A DNA stretch of 64,000 bases from Blastococcus tunisiensis (GCF_900112815.1 NZ_FOND01000010.1:62001-126000), one strand, 5' to 3'; shown: positions 1-10,882, counted from the stretch's first letter. The notes: generated from the letters alone by a model not told the origin. Program-made: numbers and translations.

Positions 1-510
1 CGCCACCCACTCCCCCGCCCGCACCCGGGCCACCTGCGTGACGGCCCGGAAGGCGGTGGCGTAGCGGCAGCCCAGCGCCGCGGCGGTGGCGAGGTCGAGC
101 GCCTCGGGCACGGCGACCAGGTTGACGTCGGCGGCGTCCAGGGCGACGAACTCCGCCAGCGACCCCCAGTGGGTGAACCCGGGCTGGGTCTGGCGCACGC
201 ACACCTGGTGCTCGCCCGCCGCGCACTGGGTGCACCGCCCGCAGGCGTTGACGAACGGCACGGTCACCCGGTCACCGGCCCGCCAGCGCCGGACCCCGTC
301 GCCGACCGCCGCGACGGTGCCCGCCAGCTCGTGCCCCGGCACGTGCGGCAGGACGACGTCGGGGTCGTGGCCCTGCCAGGCGTGCCAGTCGCTGCGGCAG
401 AGGCCGCTGGCCGCGACGCGGACGACGACGCCGCCCGCCGGCGGCGCCGGCTCCGGCACCTCCCGCACCGACAGCGGACCGGCGAAGGACTCGAAGAGCA
501 GCGCGCGCAC
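1..510 (-). CDS. Zn-dependent alcohol dehydrogenase, N-terminal part (cut by window edge)
   Basis: This is the first 170 codons of a medium-chain (GroES-fold) alcohol dehydrogenase; the Rossmann half lies beyond base 1. The catalytic zinc ligands appear as Cys38 (GLCRSDWH) and the GHE motif at 59-61. The structural zinc cysteines are Cys90, Cys93, Cys96 and Cys104 ([15 protein letters not shown]). The GTG start at 508-510 follows the usual MCAD N-terminus. The gene is divergent from the threonine aldolase-like gene, with 76 bp between. The family oxidises alcohols or reduces aldehydes with NAD(P); the substrate cannot be told from this half. Confidence 0.88.
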   Translation of the reverse strand, partial: MRALLFESFAGPLSVREVPEPAPPAGGVVVRVAASGLCRSDWHAWQGHDPDVVLPHVPGHELAGTVAAVGDGVRRWRAGDRVTVPFVNACGRCTQCAAGEHQVCVRQTQPGFTHWGSLAEFVALDAADVNLVAVPEALDLATAAALGCRYATAFRAVTQVARVRAGEWVA

Positions 511-586
511 GGGGACAGCCTGCCCCGTCCCTCCCGTCGACCGGACCGACACCCTCCCCGGAGCACCGGCACACCAGACTGGCGGC

Positions 587-1657
587 GTGCACGACATGGA
601 CACCCTCCGCCGGGCCTGCGACCGCGCACTGACCGGGCACGGCCCGCAGAGCGCCGCCGACCTGCTCGCGAGCATCCCCGCCGACACCGTGACGGACCGG
701 TACGGCGACGGCGGCGTCGTGGCCGAGCTGGAGGAGGAGGTGGCCGCGGTGCTCGGGCTGCCGGCCGCGGTGTACCTGCCGAGCGGGGTCATGGCGCAGC
801 AGTCGGCGCTCCGGGTGCACGCCGACCGGCGGGGCCGGCGCACCGTCGTCCACCACCCCGAGTGCCACCTCGAGCGGCACGAGGGCCGGGCGCTGGAGCG
901 GCTGCAGGGCCTGATCGGCCGCCCGACCGGTGACCGGGACCGGTTGCTGCTCCGGGCCGACCTGGAGCCGGTCGCCGAACCGCCCGCCGCCCTGGTCGTG
1001 GAGCTGCCCCAGCGCGACCTCGGCGGGCAGCTGCCGCCCTGGGACGACCTCCTCGCCCAGGTCGCCTGGGCGCGTGACCGCGGCGCCGCCGCACACCTGG
1101 ACGGCGCCCGCCTGTGGGAGGCGGCCGCGGGCTACGGGCGCCCGCCGGCCGACGTCGCGGCGCTGTTCGACACCACCTACGTGAGCTTCTACAAGGCCCT
1201 CGGGGCGCTCCCCGGGTGCTGCCTGGCCGGCCCGGTCGACGTCGTGGCCGAGGTCCGCGAGTGGCGGAAGCGGATGGGCGGCACCCTGTTCGGCCTGTGG
1301 CCCGGCGCCGCCTCGGCGCTGAGCTGCCTGCGCCGCCGCCTCCCACTCATGGCCGGCTACCTGGAGCGGGCCCGCGAGATCGCCGCCACGGTGCGCGACC
1401 TGCCCGGCGTCACCGTCGTCCCCGACCCGCCGCAGACGCCGATGCTGCACCTGCTGCTGCGCACCGGCGCCGACGAGTTCCGGGCCGGCGCCCGTGCGCT
1501 CGCCGAGGGTGGGCTGTGGACCTGGGAGCGGCCGGCGGCGACGGGGGACCCGGCCGTGCAGCGGGTGGAGCTGGCGGTCGGCGACGCCACCATGGCCCTG
1601 ACCCTGCCGGAGATCCGCGACGCGGTCCGGTCACTCGCCGGCGGACAGCGCCCGTAG
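587..1657 (+). CDS. threonine aldolase-family PLP lyase
   Basis: A 356-residue fold-type I PLP enzyme of the beta-eliminating lyase/threonine aldolase group, which typically splits L-threonine or allo-threonine into glycine and acetaldehyde. The likely Schiff-base lysine is Lys203 in SFYKALG, after an AHLDGARLW segment that normally holds the PLP-binding Asp. The open frame runs upstream to about base 86, but that part is antisense to the dehydrogenase and low in complexity. The GTG at 587 (ATG at 596 as alternative) matches family length. A weak CAGACT box 6 nt before the GTG would allow a leaderless mRNA. The 3' end overlaps the convergent DUF167 gene by 27 bp. Confidence 0.85.
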   Translation: MHDMDTLRRACDRALTGHGPQSAADLLASIPADTVTDRYGDGGVVAELEEEVAAVLGLPAAVYLPSGVMAQQSALRVHADRRGRRTVVHHPECHLERHEGRALERLQGLIGRPTGDRDRLLLRADLEPVAEPPAALVVELPQRDLGGQLPPWDDLLAQVAWARDRGAAAHLDGARLWEAAAGYGRPPADVAALFDTTYVSFYKALGALPGCCLAGPVDVVAEVREWRKRMGGTLFGLWPGAASALSCLRRRLPLMAGYLERAREIAATVRDLPGVTVVPDPPQTPMLHLLLRTGADEFRAGARALAEGGLWTWERPAATGDPAVQRVELAVGDATMALTLPEIRDAVRSLAGGQRP

Positions 1658-1891
1658 CCGCTCGGGGGTGGCGCCGTCGACGTCGACGACCTTGGTGCGC
1701 GAGGTCGCCCCGGTGACCAGCACGACGGACGACCGCCGGACCCCGAAGGCCTGCGCGACGGCGGCGAGCGCCGCGTCCGTCGCCTTGCCGTCCACCGCCC
1801 GGGCCGCGACCCGGACCACCAGGGCGCCGTCGTGCTCGCCGCCCACGACGGTCCGCCCGGCGCCGGGCCGCACCCGGATGGTCACGCGCAC
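1631..1891 (-). CDS. DUF167 (YggU-like) protein
   Basis: An 86-residue protein of the DUF167/YggU family. The typical opening IRVRPGAGRT, the VRVAARAVDGKA segment and the TSRTKVVDV C-terminus are all visible. The family is small, widespread and of unclear function. The frame stays open upstream to 1963, but that extension runs antisense into the start of the SAM-IV aptamer region. GTG at 1891 is preferred because it gives the usual family length (GTG 1885 also possible). Its coding end overlaps the convergent threonine aldolase-like gene. Confidence 0.8.
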   Translation of the reverse strand: MRVTIRVRPGAGRTVVGGEHDGALVVRVAARAVDGKATDAALAAVAQAFGVRRSSVVLVTGATSRTKVVDVDGATPERLRALSAGE

Positions 1892-1935
1892 GGGGGCCAG
1901 TGTGACGCCTGTGATCGCGCGTCCTAGGATCGGCG

Positions 1936-2056
1936 GTGGCTCACGAGAGGCAGCGACAAGCACCTGGCTGGCTGCCCGGCAACCTCAACTCCGTCTGAGG
2001 TGCTCCAGGGGAAGAGCCGGTCGGACGGCGACCGCCGCCCGGCAAGGACGGAGTTC
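1936..2056 (+). ncRNA. SAM-IV riboswitch
   Basis: This leader carries the S-adenosylmethionine aptamer core shared by SAM-I and SAM-IV: TCACGAGAGGCAGCGACAAG, then GGCTGGCTGCCCGGCAACCT, then GGTGCTCCAGGGGAAGAGCC. P1 can form from GGCTC (1938-1942) and GAGCC (2014-2018). The feature that points to SAM-IV is a perfect 9-bp pairing between the P3-loop bases 1987-1995 (AACTCCGTC) and 2047-2055 (GACGGAGTT), downstream of P1, giving the expected 3' pseudoknot. It lies directly before metY-metX, the usual actinobacterial SAM-IV target, so high SAM should lower expression. Confidence 0.9.
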
Positions 2057-2060
2057 CTGC

Positions 2061-2098
2061 GCGCCGCGGGATCTCCCGCGAGCGACAGGAGACGGCGC
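2061..2098 (+). promoter_or_regulatory. metY: candidate expression platform around the metY ribosome-binding site
   Basis: Between the aptamer and the metY ATG, GCGCC (2061-2065) can pair with GGCGC (2094-2098). This encloses a small hairpin, CGCGGG/CCCGCG (2065-2070 with 2075-2080), and the Shine-Dalgarno CAGGAG (about 2087-2092). Such a fold would hide the ribosome-binding site, which fits translational control by the riboswitch. No T-rich terminator is seen. The structure is drawn by eye. Confidence 0.45.
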
Positions 2099-2099
2099 A

Positions 2100-3392
2100 A
2101 TGACCGATCCGCAGAGCTGGAGTTTCGAGACCCGGCAGATCCACGCCGGCACCAGCCCCGATCCCACCACCGGCGCCCGCGCGCTGCCCATCTACGCGAC
2201 CACCGCCTACCAGTTCCGCGACAGCAAGCACGCCGCGGACCTCTTCGCGCTGGCCGAGATGGGCAACATCTACACCCGGATCATGAACCCGACGCAGGAC
2301 GCGCTGGAGCAGCGCGTGGCCTCGCTCGAGGGCGGTGTCGCCGCGCTGGCCGTCGCCAGCGGGCAGTCCGCGACGACGCTGTCGATCCTCAACGTCGCCG
2401 AGGCCGGGGACCACGTCGTCGCCTCCGCCTCGCTGTACGGCGGCACCTACAACCTGCTGCACCACTCGCTGCCCAAGCTCGGCGTCACGGTCTCCTTCGT
2501 CGAGGACCCCGACGACCCGGAGGCGTGGCAGGCGCTGGTGCGGGACAACACCAAGGCGTTCTTCGGCGAGACGATCGGCAACCCCAAGGGCGACATCCTC
2601 GACATCGAGACCGTCGCCGGGGTGGCGCACCGCAACGGCGTTCCGCTGATCGTGGACAACACCATCGCCACGCCCTACCTGATCCGGCCGTTCGAGTTCG
2701 GCGCCGACGTCGTCGTGCACTCCGCCACCAAGTACCTGGGCGGCCACGGCACGGCGATCGCCGGGCTGATCGTGGACGGCGGCACGTTCGACTGGGCCGG
2801 CGGCAAGCACCCGGGCTTCACCACCCCGGACCCGACGTACAACGGCGTCGTCTACAAGGACCTCGGCGCGCCCGCCTACGCGCTGAAGGCCCGCGTCCAG
2901 CTGCTGCGCGACCTCGGCCCGGCGATCTCCCCGTTCAACGCGTTCCTGGTCGTCCAGGGCATCGAGACGCTGTCGCTGCGCCTCGAGCGGCACGTCGAGA
3001 ACGCCACGAAGGTGGCGCGGTTCCTGGAGGGCCACGACGCGGTGGACCGGGTGAACTACCCGGCGCTGGAGTCCTCGCCGTGGCACGCCGCGCAGCAGAA
3101 GTACGCGCCCAAGGGCGCCGGTGCGGTGCTGACCTTCGAACTGCACGGTGGCCGCGAGGCGGGCCAGAAGTTCGTCGAGGCGCTGGAGCTGCACAGCCAC
3201 GTGGCCAACATCGGCGACGTCCGCAGCCTGGTCATCCACCCGGCGTCGACCACGCACTCCCAGCTGACCGACGAGGAGCAGCTCACCACCGGCGTGACCC
3301 CGGGCCTGGTCCGGCTGGCCGTGGGCCTGGAGGGGATCGACGACATCATCGCCGACCTCGAGGCCGGGTTCCGCGCCGCGAAGTCCGCCTAG
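2100..3392 (+). CDS. metY: O-acetylhomoserine sulfhydrylase
   Basis: A 430-residue Cys/Met-metabolism PLP enzyme that makes homocysteine from O-acetylhomoserine and sulfide. Family signatures include YTRIMNPTQDALEQRVASLE near the N-terminus and the PLP lysine Lys211 in HSATKYLGGHGT. Length is normal for MetY. The ATG at 2100 is set by the Shine-Dalgarno CAGGAG 7 nt upstream and by the end of the riboswitch leader; the frame is open further upstream only across that leader. metX follows after 10 bp, so both are probably one SAM-controlled operon. Confidence 0.95.
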   Translation: MTDPQSWSFETRQIHAGTSPDPTTGARALPIYATTAYQFRDSKHAADLFALAEMGNIYTRIMNPTQDALEQRVASLEGGVAALAVASGQSATTLSILNVAEAGDHVVASASLYGGTYNLLHHSLPKLGVTVSFVEDPDDPEAWQALVRDNTKAFFGETIGNPKGDILDIETVAGVAHRNGVPLIVDNTIATPYLIRPFEFGADVVVHSATKYLGGHGTAIAGLIVDGGTFDWAGGKHPGFTTPDPTYNGVVYKDLGAPAYALKARVQLLRDLGPAISPFNAFLVVQGIETLSLRLERHVENATKVARFLEGHDAVDRVNYPALESSPWHAAQQKYAPKGAGAVLTFELHGGREAGQKFVEALELHSHVANIGDVRSLVIHPASTTHSQLTDEEQLTTGVTPGLVRLAVGLEGIDDIIADLEAGFRAAKSA

Positions 3393-3402
3393 GCGACGAC
3401 GG

Positions 3403-4473
3403 ATGGGCGGGTGGGTCGAGGGGGATCCGGTCGGCGACCGGGTCTTCCTCGACCTGCCCGCGTTCGCTCCGGAGCGCGGCGGCGTCCTGCCGTCGGTGCG
3501 CGTGGCCTACGAGACGTGGGGGACGCTCGCGCCGGACGCCTCCAACGCCGTCCTGGTCGAGCACGCCCTCACCGGTGACAGCCACGTCGTCGGCGCGGCC
3601 GGCCCCGGGCACCCCACACCCGGCTGGTGGAGCGGGCTGGTCGGGCCGGGCGCGCCGCTGGACACCGACCGGTTCTTCGTCGTCTGCGCCAACATCCTCG
3701 GCGGCTGCCAGGGGACGACCGGGCCCTCGTCCCCGGCCCCCGACGGCGTGCGGTGGGGCTCCCGGTTCCCCGAGGTGACCGTCGGCGACCAGGTGCGGGT
3801 GGAGGCGGCCCTCGCCGACGCCCTGGGCATCGACCGCTGGGCCTGCGTCGTCGGCGGCTCGATGGGCGGCATGCGGGCCCTGGAGTGGGCGGTCGCCCTG
3901 CCCGACCGGGTGGCGACGGTCTTCGTCCTGGCCTCCGGCGCGGTGGCCACCGCCGACCAGATCGGTACCCAGACCACCCAGCAGGCCGCCGTCCGGGCCG
4001 ACCCGCGATGGGCCGGCGGCGACTACGACCTCGACGATCCCCCGGCCGACGGGCTGGGCGTGGCCCGCCGGATCGCGCACCTGACCTACCGGAGCGCGCT
4101 CGAGCTCGGCGAGCGCTTCGGCACGACGGTGCAGGCGGACGGGCGGTTCGCCGTCGCCTCCTACCTCGACCACCACGCGGACAAGCTGGCCCGCCGGTTC
4201 GACGCCGGCAGCTACGTCCTGCTCACCGAGGCGATGAACACCTGGGACGTCGGCCGCGGCCGGGGTGGCGTCGAGGCGGCGCTGGCCCGCGTGACCGCGC
4301 GGGCGGTGGTCGCGGGCGTGGACAGCGACCGGCTGTACCCGATCGGGCTGCAGCAGGAGATCGCGGACGGCCTGGGCGTCCCGCTGCAGGTGATCCCCTC
4401 GCCGTACGGTCACGACGGCTTCCTGATCGAGACCGACGCCGTCGGCAAGCTCCTCCGCGACCTGCTCACCTAG
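3403..4473 (+). CDS. metX: homoserine O-acetyltransferase
   Basis: A 356-residue alpha/beta-hydrolase-fold acyltransferase that acetylates homoserine with acetyl-CoA, giving the MetY substrate. The nucleophile is Ser153 in GGSMGGM. The likely acid is Asp307 in AGVDSDRLYP and the base is His337 in YGHDGF. The motifs NILGGCQGTTGPSS and FPEVTVGDQV are typical of MetX. It lies 10 bp behind metY with no clear ribosome-binding site of its own, so translation may depend on metY. A large hairpin follows its stop codon. Confidence 0.95.
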   Translation: MGGWVEGDPVGDRVFLDLPAFAPERGGVLPSVRVAYETWGTLAPDASNAVLVEHALTGDSHVVGAAGPGHPTPGWWSGLVGPGAPLDTDRFFVVCANILGGCQGTTGPSSPAPDGVRWGSRFPEVTVGDQVRVEAALADALGIDRWACVVGGSMGGMRALEWAVALPDRVATVFVLASGAVATADQIGTQTTQQAAVRADPRWAGGDYDLDDPPADGLGVARRIAHLTYRSALELGERFGTTVQADGRFAVASYLDHHADKLARRFDAGSYVLLTEAMNTWDVGRGRGGVEAALARVTARAVVAGVDSDRLYPIGLQQEIADGLGVPLQVIPSPYGHDGFLIETDAVGKLLRDLLT

Positions 4474-4484
4474 CCGGCGAACCC

Positions 4485-4527
4485 TGCGATCTCGTGGCGA
4501 TCAGGACGTGATGGCCACGAGTTCGCA
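4485..4527 (+). repeat. 43-nt intergenic palindrome after metX
   Basis: The arms TGCGA/TCGCA, CTCGTGGC/GCCACGAG and ATCA/TGAT pair in order around the loop GGACG, with only T4490-T4522 and G4499-G4513 unpaired. It begins 11 bp after the metX stop and ends 29 bp before the next ATG. It may be the metYX terminator (no T tract) or a copy of a dispersed palindromic element. Confidence 0.55.
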
Positions 4528-4556
4528 TGGCTCGAGCCGTCGGTAGCGTCGCAGCC

Positions 4557-5765
4557 ATGAGCTACGACGTCGCCGCCGTCCGGGCGCTGTTCCCCGCGCT
4601 GGAGGCCGGTGCCGCCCACTTCGACGGTCCGGGCGGCACCCAGGTCCCGGAGCCGGTCGCGCGCGCTGTCGCCGACACCCTGACCTCCCCGATCGCCAAC
4701 CGCGGCCGGGTCACCGCGGCGGAACGGGCGGCGGACGACGTCGTGACCGGCACCCGCCAGGCGCTGGCCGACCTGCTGGGCGCCGACCCGCGGGGCATCG
4801 TGTTCGGCCGCAGCGCCACCGAGCTCACCTTCGCGGTGTCCCGGGCGCTGGCGGCCGGCTGGGGGCCCGGCGACGAGGTCGTCGTCTCCCGGCTCGACCA
4901 CGACGCGAACATCCGCCCCTGGGTGATCGCGGCCGAGGCGGCCGGTGCGACCGTCCGCTGGGCCGCGTTCGACCCGGCCACCGGCGAGCTCGGCGTCGAC
5001 GACGTCGCGGAGGTCCTGACCGACCGCACCAGGCTGGTCGCCGTCACCGGGGCGTCGAACCTGATCGGCACCCGGCCGCCGGTGGCCGCGATCGCCGAGC
5101 GGGTGCACGCGGCCGGCGCGCTGCTCGCCGTCGACGGCGTGCACCTGACCGCGCACGCCCCGGTCGACGTCCGCGCCCTGGGCGCCGACCTCTACACCTG
5201 CTCGCCGTACAAGTTCCTCGGCCCGCACTGCGGCGTCCTGGCCGCCGACCCCCCGCTGCTGGAGACCCTGCGCCCGGCCAAGCTGCTGCCCTCGTCCGAC
5301 GACGTCCCGGAGCGGTTCGAGCTGGGCACCCTGCCCTACGAGCTCATGGCCGGGACGACGGCGGCGATCGACGTCCTCGCCGGCCTGGTGCCCGGGTCGG
5401 GCAGCCGGCGGGACCGGCTGGTCGCCGCCCTGACGGCGCTCGAGGAGTACGAGGACGGTCTGCGCGTCCGGCTGGAGGCGGAGCTGGCCGCGCTCCCCGG
5501 CGTCCGGCTCTGGTCGAGGGCCGCGCAACGGACGCCGACGCTGCTGCTCACGTTCGACGGGCGCGACCCCGCCGACGCCTACCGCTTCCTCGCCGAGCGG
5601 GGCGTGAACGCCCCCGCCGGGTCGTTCTACGCGATCGAGGCCAGCCGCTGGCTCGGCCTCGGCGACACCGGCGGCCTGCGCGTCGGGCTCGCGCCCTACA
5701 CCGACGCCGACGACGTCGACCGGCTGGTGACCGGCCTCCGGGAATGGCTGGCGGCCCGCCCCTGA
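4557..5765 (+). CDS. cysteine desulfurase-like class V aminotransferase
   Basis: A 402-residue PLP protein of the cysteine desulfurase-like group of class V aminotransferases. The PLP lysine is probably Lys219 in CSPYKFLGP, after the Asp in LLAVDGVHLT. FDGPGGTQVP at the N-terminus and SNLIGTRPP are typical of the group. No iron-sulfur assembly genes are adjacent, so a role in Fe-S synthesis is not supported and the substrate is unknown. The ATG at 4557 is chosen because TAGCGT (4544-4549) ends exactly 7 nt upstream, the layout of a leaderless actinobacterial mRNA; no Shine-Dalgarno is seen. Confidence 0.85.
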   Translation: MSYDVAAVRALFPALEAGAAHFDGPGGTQVPEPVARAVADTLTSPIANRGRVTAAERAADDVVTGTRQALADLLGADPRGIVFGRSATELTFAVSRALAAGWGPGDEVVVSRLDHDANIRPWVIAAEAAGATVRWAAFDPATGELGVDDVAEVLTDRTRLVAVTGASNLIGTRPPVAAIAERVHAAGALLAVDGVHLTAHAPVDVRALGADLYTCSPYKFLGPHCGVLAADPPLLETLRPAKLLPSSDDVPERFELGTLPYELMAGTTAAIDVLAGLVPGSGSRRDRLVAALTALEEYEDGLRVRLEAELAALPGVRLWSRAAQRTPTLLLTFDGRDPADAYRFLAERGVNAPAGSFYAIEASRWLGLGDTGGLRVGLAPYTDADDVDRLVTGLREWLAARP

Positions 5766-5773
5766 GCCCGGCG

Positions 5774-5801
5774 CGGAGCCATGTCCACGGATCCGGCTCC
5801 G
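5774..5801 (+). terminator. possible terminator hairpin between convergent genes
   Basis: A 7-bp stem, CGGAGCC (5774-5780) with GGCTCCG (5795-5801), stands just after the aminotransferase stop and before the convergent carbonic anhydrase stop. No T run follows. Confidence 0.35.
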
Positions 5802-5840
5802 GGACCATGGGCATGGCTTCCGCTGCCCGGGCGCAACCCC

Positions 5841-6419
5841 CTAGGAGAGCGCGTCGCCGGGGACCATCCCCGCGGGCGGCAGTGGGCGGCGGACGACGGG
5901 GCGCACCTTGCGCGCCTCGGGCAGCCGGTCGTAGTACGCCGCCGCGTTGCCCCGGATGTGCGCCAGGTCGTCGTCGTTGGCCTCCCGCACGACCTTCGCC
6001 GGCACCCCGGCGATCACCGACCGCGGCGGGAACTGCTTGCCCTGGGTGACGACGGCGCCGGCGGCGACGATCGATCCCGAGCCGATGTGCGCACCGTTCA
6101 TGACCACGCTGCCCATGCCGACCAGGACCTCGTCGTCGACCCGGGCGCCGTGCAGGACGACGCGGTGGCCCACGGTCACGTTCCGGCCGACCACCAGCGG
6201 GAAGCCGGGGTCGGAGTGCAGCGTGCAGCCGTCCTGGACGTTGGAGCCCTCGCCGATCTCGATGGTCTCGTGGTCGGCCCGGGCGACGGCGCCGTACCAG
6301 ATGCTCGCGCGGGGCCCCAGCGTCACGGCGCCCACCACGACCGCCGTCGGCGCCACGAAGGCGTCCTCGTCGATCTTCGGTGCGCCGAAGGGCAGTTCCG
6401 CGATGTAGTTGTCGGGCAC
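5841..6419 (-). CDS. gamma-class carbonic anhydrase family protein
   Basis: A 192-residue left-handed beta-helix protein with the hexapeptide-repeat pattern of gamma carbonic anhydrases. Candidate zinc histidines are in LHSDPG and VGHRVVLHG, and RADHE near residue 60 is also conserved. The family hydrates CO2 or, in many homologues, has no proven activity. GTG at 6419 is chosen for the strong GAGGAGG 5 nt upstream. An in-frame ATG at 6497 overlaps the Xre stop as ATGA and would add 26 residues without family similarity. It is the last gene behind the membrane protein and Xre regulator. Confidence 0.87.
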   Translation of the reverse strand: MPDNYIAELPFGAPKIDEDAFVAPTAVVVGAVTLGPRASIWYGAVARADHETIEIGEGSNVQDGCTLHSDPGFPLVVGRNVTVGHRVVLHGARVDDEVLVGMGSVVMNGAHIGSGSIVAAGAVVTQGKQFPPRSVIAGVPAKVVREANDDDLAHIRGNAAAYYDRLPEARKVRPVVRRPLPPAGMVPGDALS

Positions 6420-6493
6420 GCCGTCCTCCTCGTGGTCCACGGGCCCGTCCCGTGCCGGGTCCTGCTTACCGCACCGGGCGCCTCGCGGAGCGG

Positions 6494-6691
6494 TCATGAC
6501 GCATCGGGGGTGAAGACGTCCTCGATCCGGCAGTCGAACAGGGCCGCGATCCGGAAGGCCAGCGGGAGGCTGGGGTCGAACCGGCCCTTCTCCAGCGAGA
6601 TCACCGTCTGCCGGGAGACACCGAGCTCCTCGGCCAGGCGCCCCTGCGACCAGCCCCGGGCGGCCCGGCGGTCGGCCAGGTCGTTGCGCAC
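6494..6691 (-). CDS. small Xre-family HTH regulator
   Basis: A 65-residue single-domain helix-turn-helix protein of the YozG-like Xre type: RAARGWSQGRLAEELGVSRQ forms the HTH, followed by TVISLEKGRFDPSLPLAFRI and a short tail ending IEDVFTP. Proteins of this type usually repress their own operon with a partner membrane protein. Here the GTG start directly follows the stop of the upstream membrane gene (TGAGTG), so the two are coupled. CTTGACA/TGTCAAG repeats in the operon leader are the likely operators. Confidence 0.88.
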   Translation of the reverse strand: MRNDLADRRAARGWSQGRLAEELGVSRQTVISLEKGRFDPSLPLAFRIAALFDCRIEDVFTPDAS

Positions 6692-7096
6692 TCAGGCGTT
6701 CCGTCTGCGCAGCACGGTGAACCGCACCGCGACGTCGGCGAAGCCGAGCAGGATGAGCGCGGCCAGCGGGTTCTGCGCCTCGATGCGCAGATCGGTGACC
6801 GCCAGGGCGAAGCTGGCGATCCCGGCCACGGCGATGATGTCGAGGAAGGCCCCGGTGGCGCTCTCCTGCCACCACTGGTGCTCCACCGTCTCCTCGACGT
6901 GGGTGACCGGTCCCTCGGGGATCGCGGGAGCCACGAAGAGCAACCACCCGATCCCGTAGGCGGGTGGCACGGAGCAGGCGGCGAAGACCCCTGCCCGCAA
7001 CCAGAACTGGTCGTCGCCGAAGCTGCCGGCGAGCAGGCCGACGCCCGAGGCCAGCGCCAGGGCGGTGACCACGGCGGCGAGGTGGCGCAGCAGCAC
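6692..7096 (-). CDS. small four-helix membrane protein, partner of the Xre regulator
   Basis: A 134-residue integral membrane protein with about four hydrophobic segments: LAAVVTALALASGVGLLAG, GVFAACSVPPAYGIGWLLFV, GAFLDIIAVAGIASFALAV and PLAALILLGFADVAVRF. The polar loop EGPVTHVEETVEHQWWQE is between the second and third. No family is recognised with confidence; the gene pair resembles Xre/DUF2178-type modules. GTG at 7096 has AGGAG 7 nt upstream; an open extension to 7144 lies over the operator region. First gene of the operon with xre and the carbonic anhydrase. Confidence 0.72.
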   Translation of the reverse strand: MLLRHLAAVVTALALASGVGLLAGSFGDDQFWLRAGVFAACSVPPAYGIGWLLFVAPAIPEGPVTHVEETVEHQWWQESATGAFLDIIAVAGIASFALAVTDLRIEAQNPLAALILLGFADVAVRFTVLRRRNA

Positions 7097-7151
7097 GGAA
7101 GTACTCCTAGGTGACAAGGAAGCTTGACACCTGGACACCATCACCCTCTGC

Positions 7152-7181
7152 CGCCACTGTCAAGCACCCTTGACAGTGGCG
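7152..7181 (-). promoter_or_regulatory. 13-bp inverted repeat, gdhA terminator and/or Xre operator
   Basis: CGCCACTGTCAAG (7152-7164) and CTTGACAGTGGCG (7169-7181) form a perfect 13-bp inverted repeat around CACC. It starts 4 bp after the gdhA stop on the minus strand, so it can act as the gdhA terminator. Each arm also contains CTTGACA/TGTCAAG, and a third CTTGACA lies at 7123-7129 in the leader of the membrane-xre operon. These may be regulator sites with embedded -35-like TTGACA. Confidence 0.5.
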
Positions 7182-7184
7182 TCG

Positions 7185-9466
<2,282 letters not shown>

Positions 9467-9483
<17 letters not shown>

Positions 9484-10204
9484 CGGGCTCCTCGGTGACG
9501 TCCTCGGACTCGGCGAGCAGGTGGTCGACCTCGTTGAACGAGACCAGCCGGAAGCCGCCGTCGGCGTCCCGCTCGTAGCGGGTCAGCGAGGCGTTGGCGA
9601 CCTGCTCCTCCTGGTCGACGGCGAGCAGTTCCTGCTCGGTCAGCTCCTCCAGCACGTACCGGAAGACCATGATCACCGCCTGGTGCGCGACGACCACCAG
9701 CCGTTCGCAGTCGTGCCGCATGCCCTCGGTCGCCAGCAGGCTGCGGATCCGGAGGGCGACGTCGGCCCAGCTCTCCCCGCCCGGCGGCCGGTAGTAGAAC
9801 TTGCCGAGCTGCTCCCGCCGTGCCGCCTCGTCCGGGTACTGCTCGCGGATGCCCGCGCCGGTCATCCGGTCGAACATGCCGAAGTCGCGCTCCCGCAGCC
9901 GTTCGTCGGTGCGGACGCGGATACCGAGTTCCGCCGTGGCCAGCTGCGCCGTGGTCAGGGCACGGGTGAACGGGGAGCTCAGCGCCACCGTGGGGCGCTC
10001 GCCCTCCGGCAGGGCGGCCAGCCGGTGCCCGAGGGCCTCGGCCTGCGCGCGCCCGGTGTCCGACAGCGGGACGTCGGGGTCGCGGACGTCGAGGTCCAGG
10101 CGGCCGGCCCCGGACCGCTGCGCCTGCGCGTCGGCGACGTTGCCCATGCTCTCGCCGTGCCGCACCAGCCACAGCACCGAGGGGCCCGGTTCCCGGTCGC
10201 CCAC
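9467..10204 (-). CDS. histidine phosphatase / phosphoglycerate mutase family protein
   Basis: A 245-residue member of the histidine phosphatase superfamily. The phosphohistidine motif is LVRHGESMGN near residue 12; the second catalytic histidine is in VVAHQAVIMVF, and RERDFG carries the acidic residue. The family covers mutases and broad phosphatases, so the substrate is unknown. GTG at 10204 follows GGGGAGGG; the frame is open up to 10879 only as antisense of the YdeI-like gene. It overlaps nnrD by 17 bp in a likely two-gene operon. Confidence 0.86.
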
Positions 10205-10303
10205 GAGCCCTCCCCGTCCGGGCCGCACGGTGCGGCCACCGGGACGCCGGTAGCCGCGCGCACGGACTCCGAAACCGTCGGACCCCGGCGGCAGGATGGC
10301 ACC

Positions 10304-10882
10304 GTGACGCTGCCGACCGAATTCCCGGTACTGCCGTTCGCCGACCAGGCCGAGCTCGAGGCGTGGCTGGAGGCCGAGCACCTGACCGCCCCGGGGCTGT
10401 ACGTGCGGCTGGCGAAGAAGGGCTCGGGCGTCCCGTCGATCAACTGGGAGCAGATGGTCGAGGTGCTGCTCTGCTTCGGCTGGATCGACGGCCGCGCGAA
10501 CCGGCTGGACGACCGCTTCTACCTGCAGCGGATCACCCCGCGGCGGCCGAGGAGCGTCTGGTCGCTGAAGAACGTCACGACCGTGGAGCGGCTGACGGCC
10601 GAGGGCAGGATGCGCCCGGCCGGGCTGGCGGTCGTCGAGGCGGCCAAGGCCGACGGGCGGTGGCAGCGCGCCTACGCCGGCCCGGCCACGATCGGGATGC
10701 CCGACGACCTGGCCGCGGCCCTGGACGCCGAGCCCGCGGCCCGGACGGCGTACGACGCGCTCGACGGCCAGAACCGCTACGCCGTCCTCTGGCGGGTGCA
10801 CACGGCGAGCACCCCGGCCACCCGGGCGAAGCGGATCGCCGACCTCGTCCAGCTGCTGGCCGAGGGCCGGCGCCTGCACTGA
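10304..10882 (+). CDS. YdeI/OmpD-associated family protein
   Basis: A 192-residue cytosolic protein of the YdeI/OmpD-associated (bacteriocin-protection) family. Typical segments are LVEVLLCFGWIDGRANRLDD in slightly varied form, FYLQRITPRRPRSVWS and NRYAVLWRVHTAS with a C-terminal helix rich in Arg. Molecular function is not established. GTG at 10304 has a weak GCAGGA upstream; the frame is open from 8765 only as antisense of nnrD and the mutase gene. It is divergent from the mutase gene with 99 bp between. Confidence 0.82.
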   Translation: MTLPTEFPVLPFADQAELEAWLEAEHLTAPGLYVRLAKKGSGVPSINWEQMVEVLLCFGWIDGRANRLDDRFYLQRITPRRPRSVWSLKNVTTVERLTAEGRMRPAGLAVVEAAKADGRWQRAYAGPATIGMPDDLAAALDAEPAARTAYDALDGQNRYAVLWRVHTASTPATRAKRIADLVQLLAEGRRLH

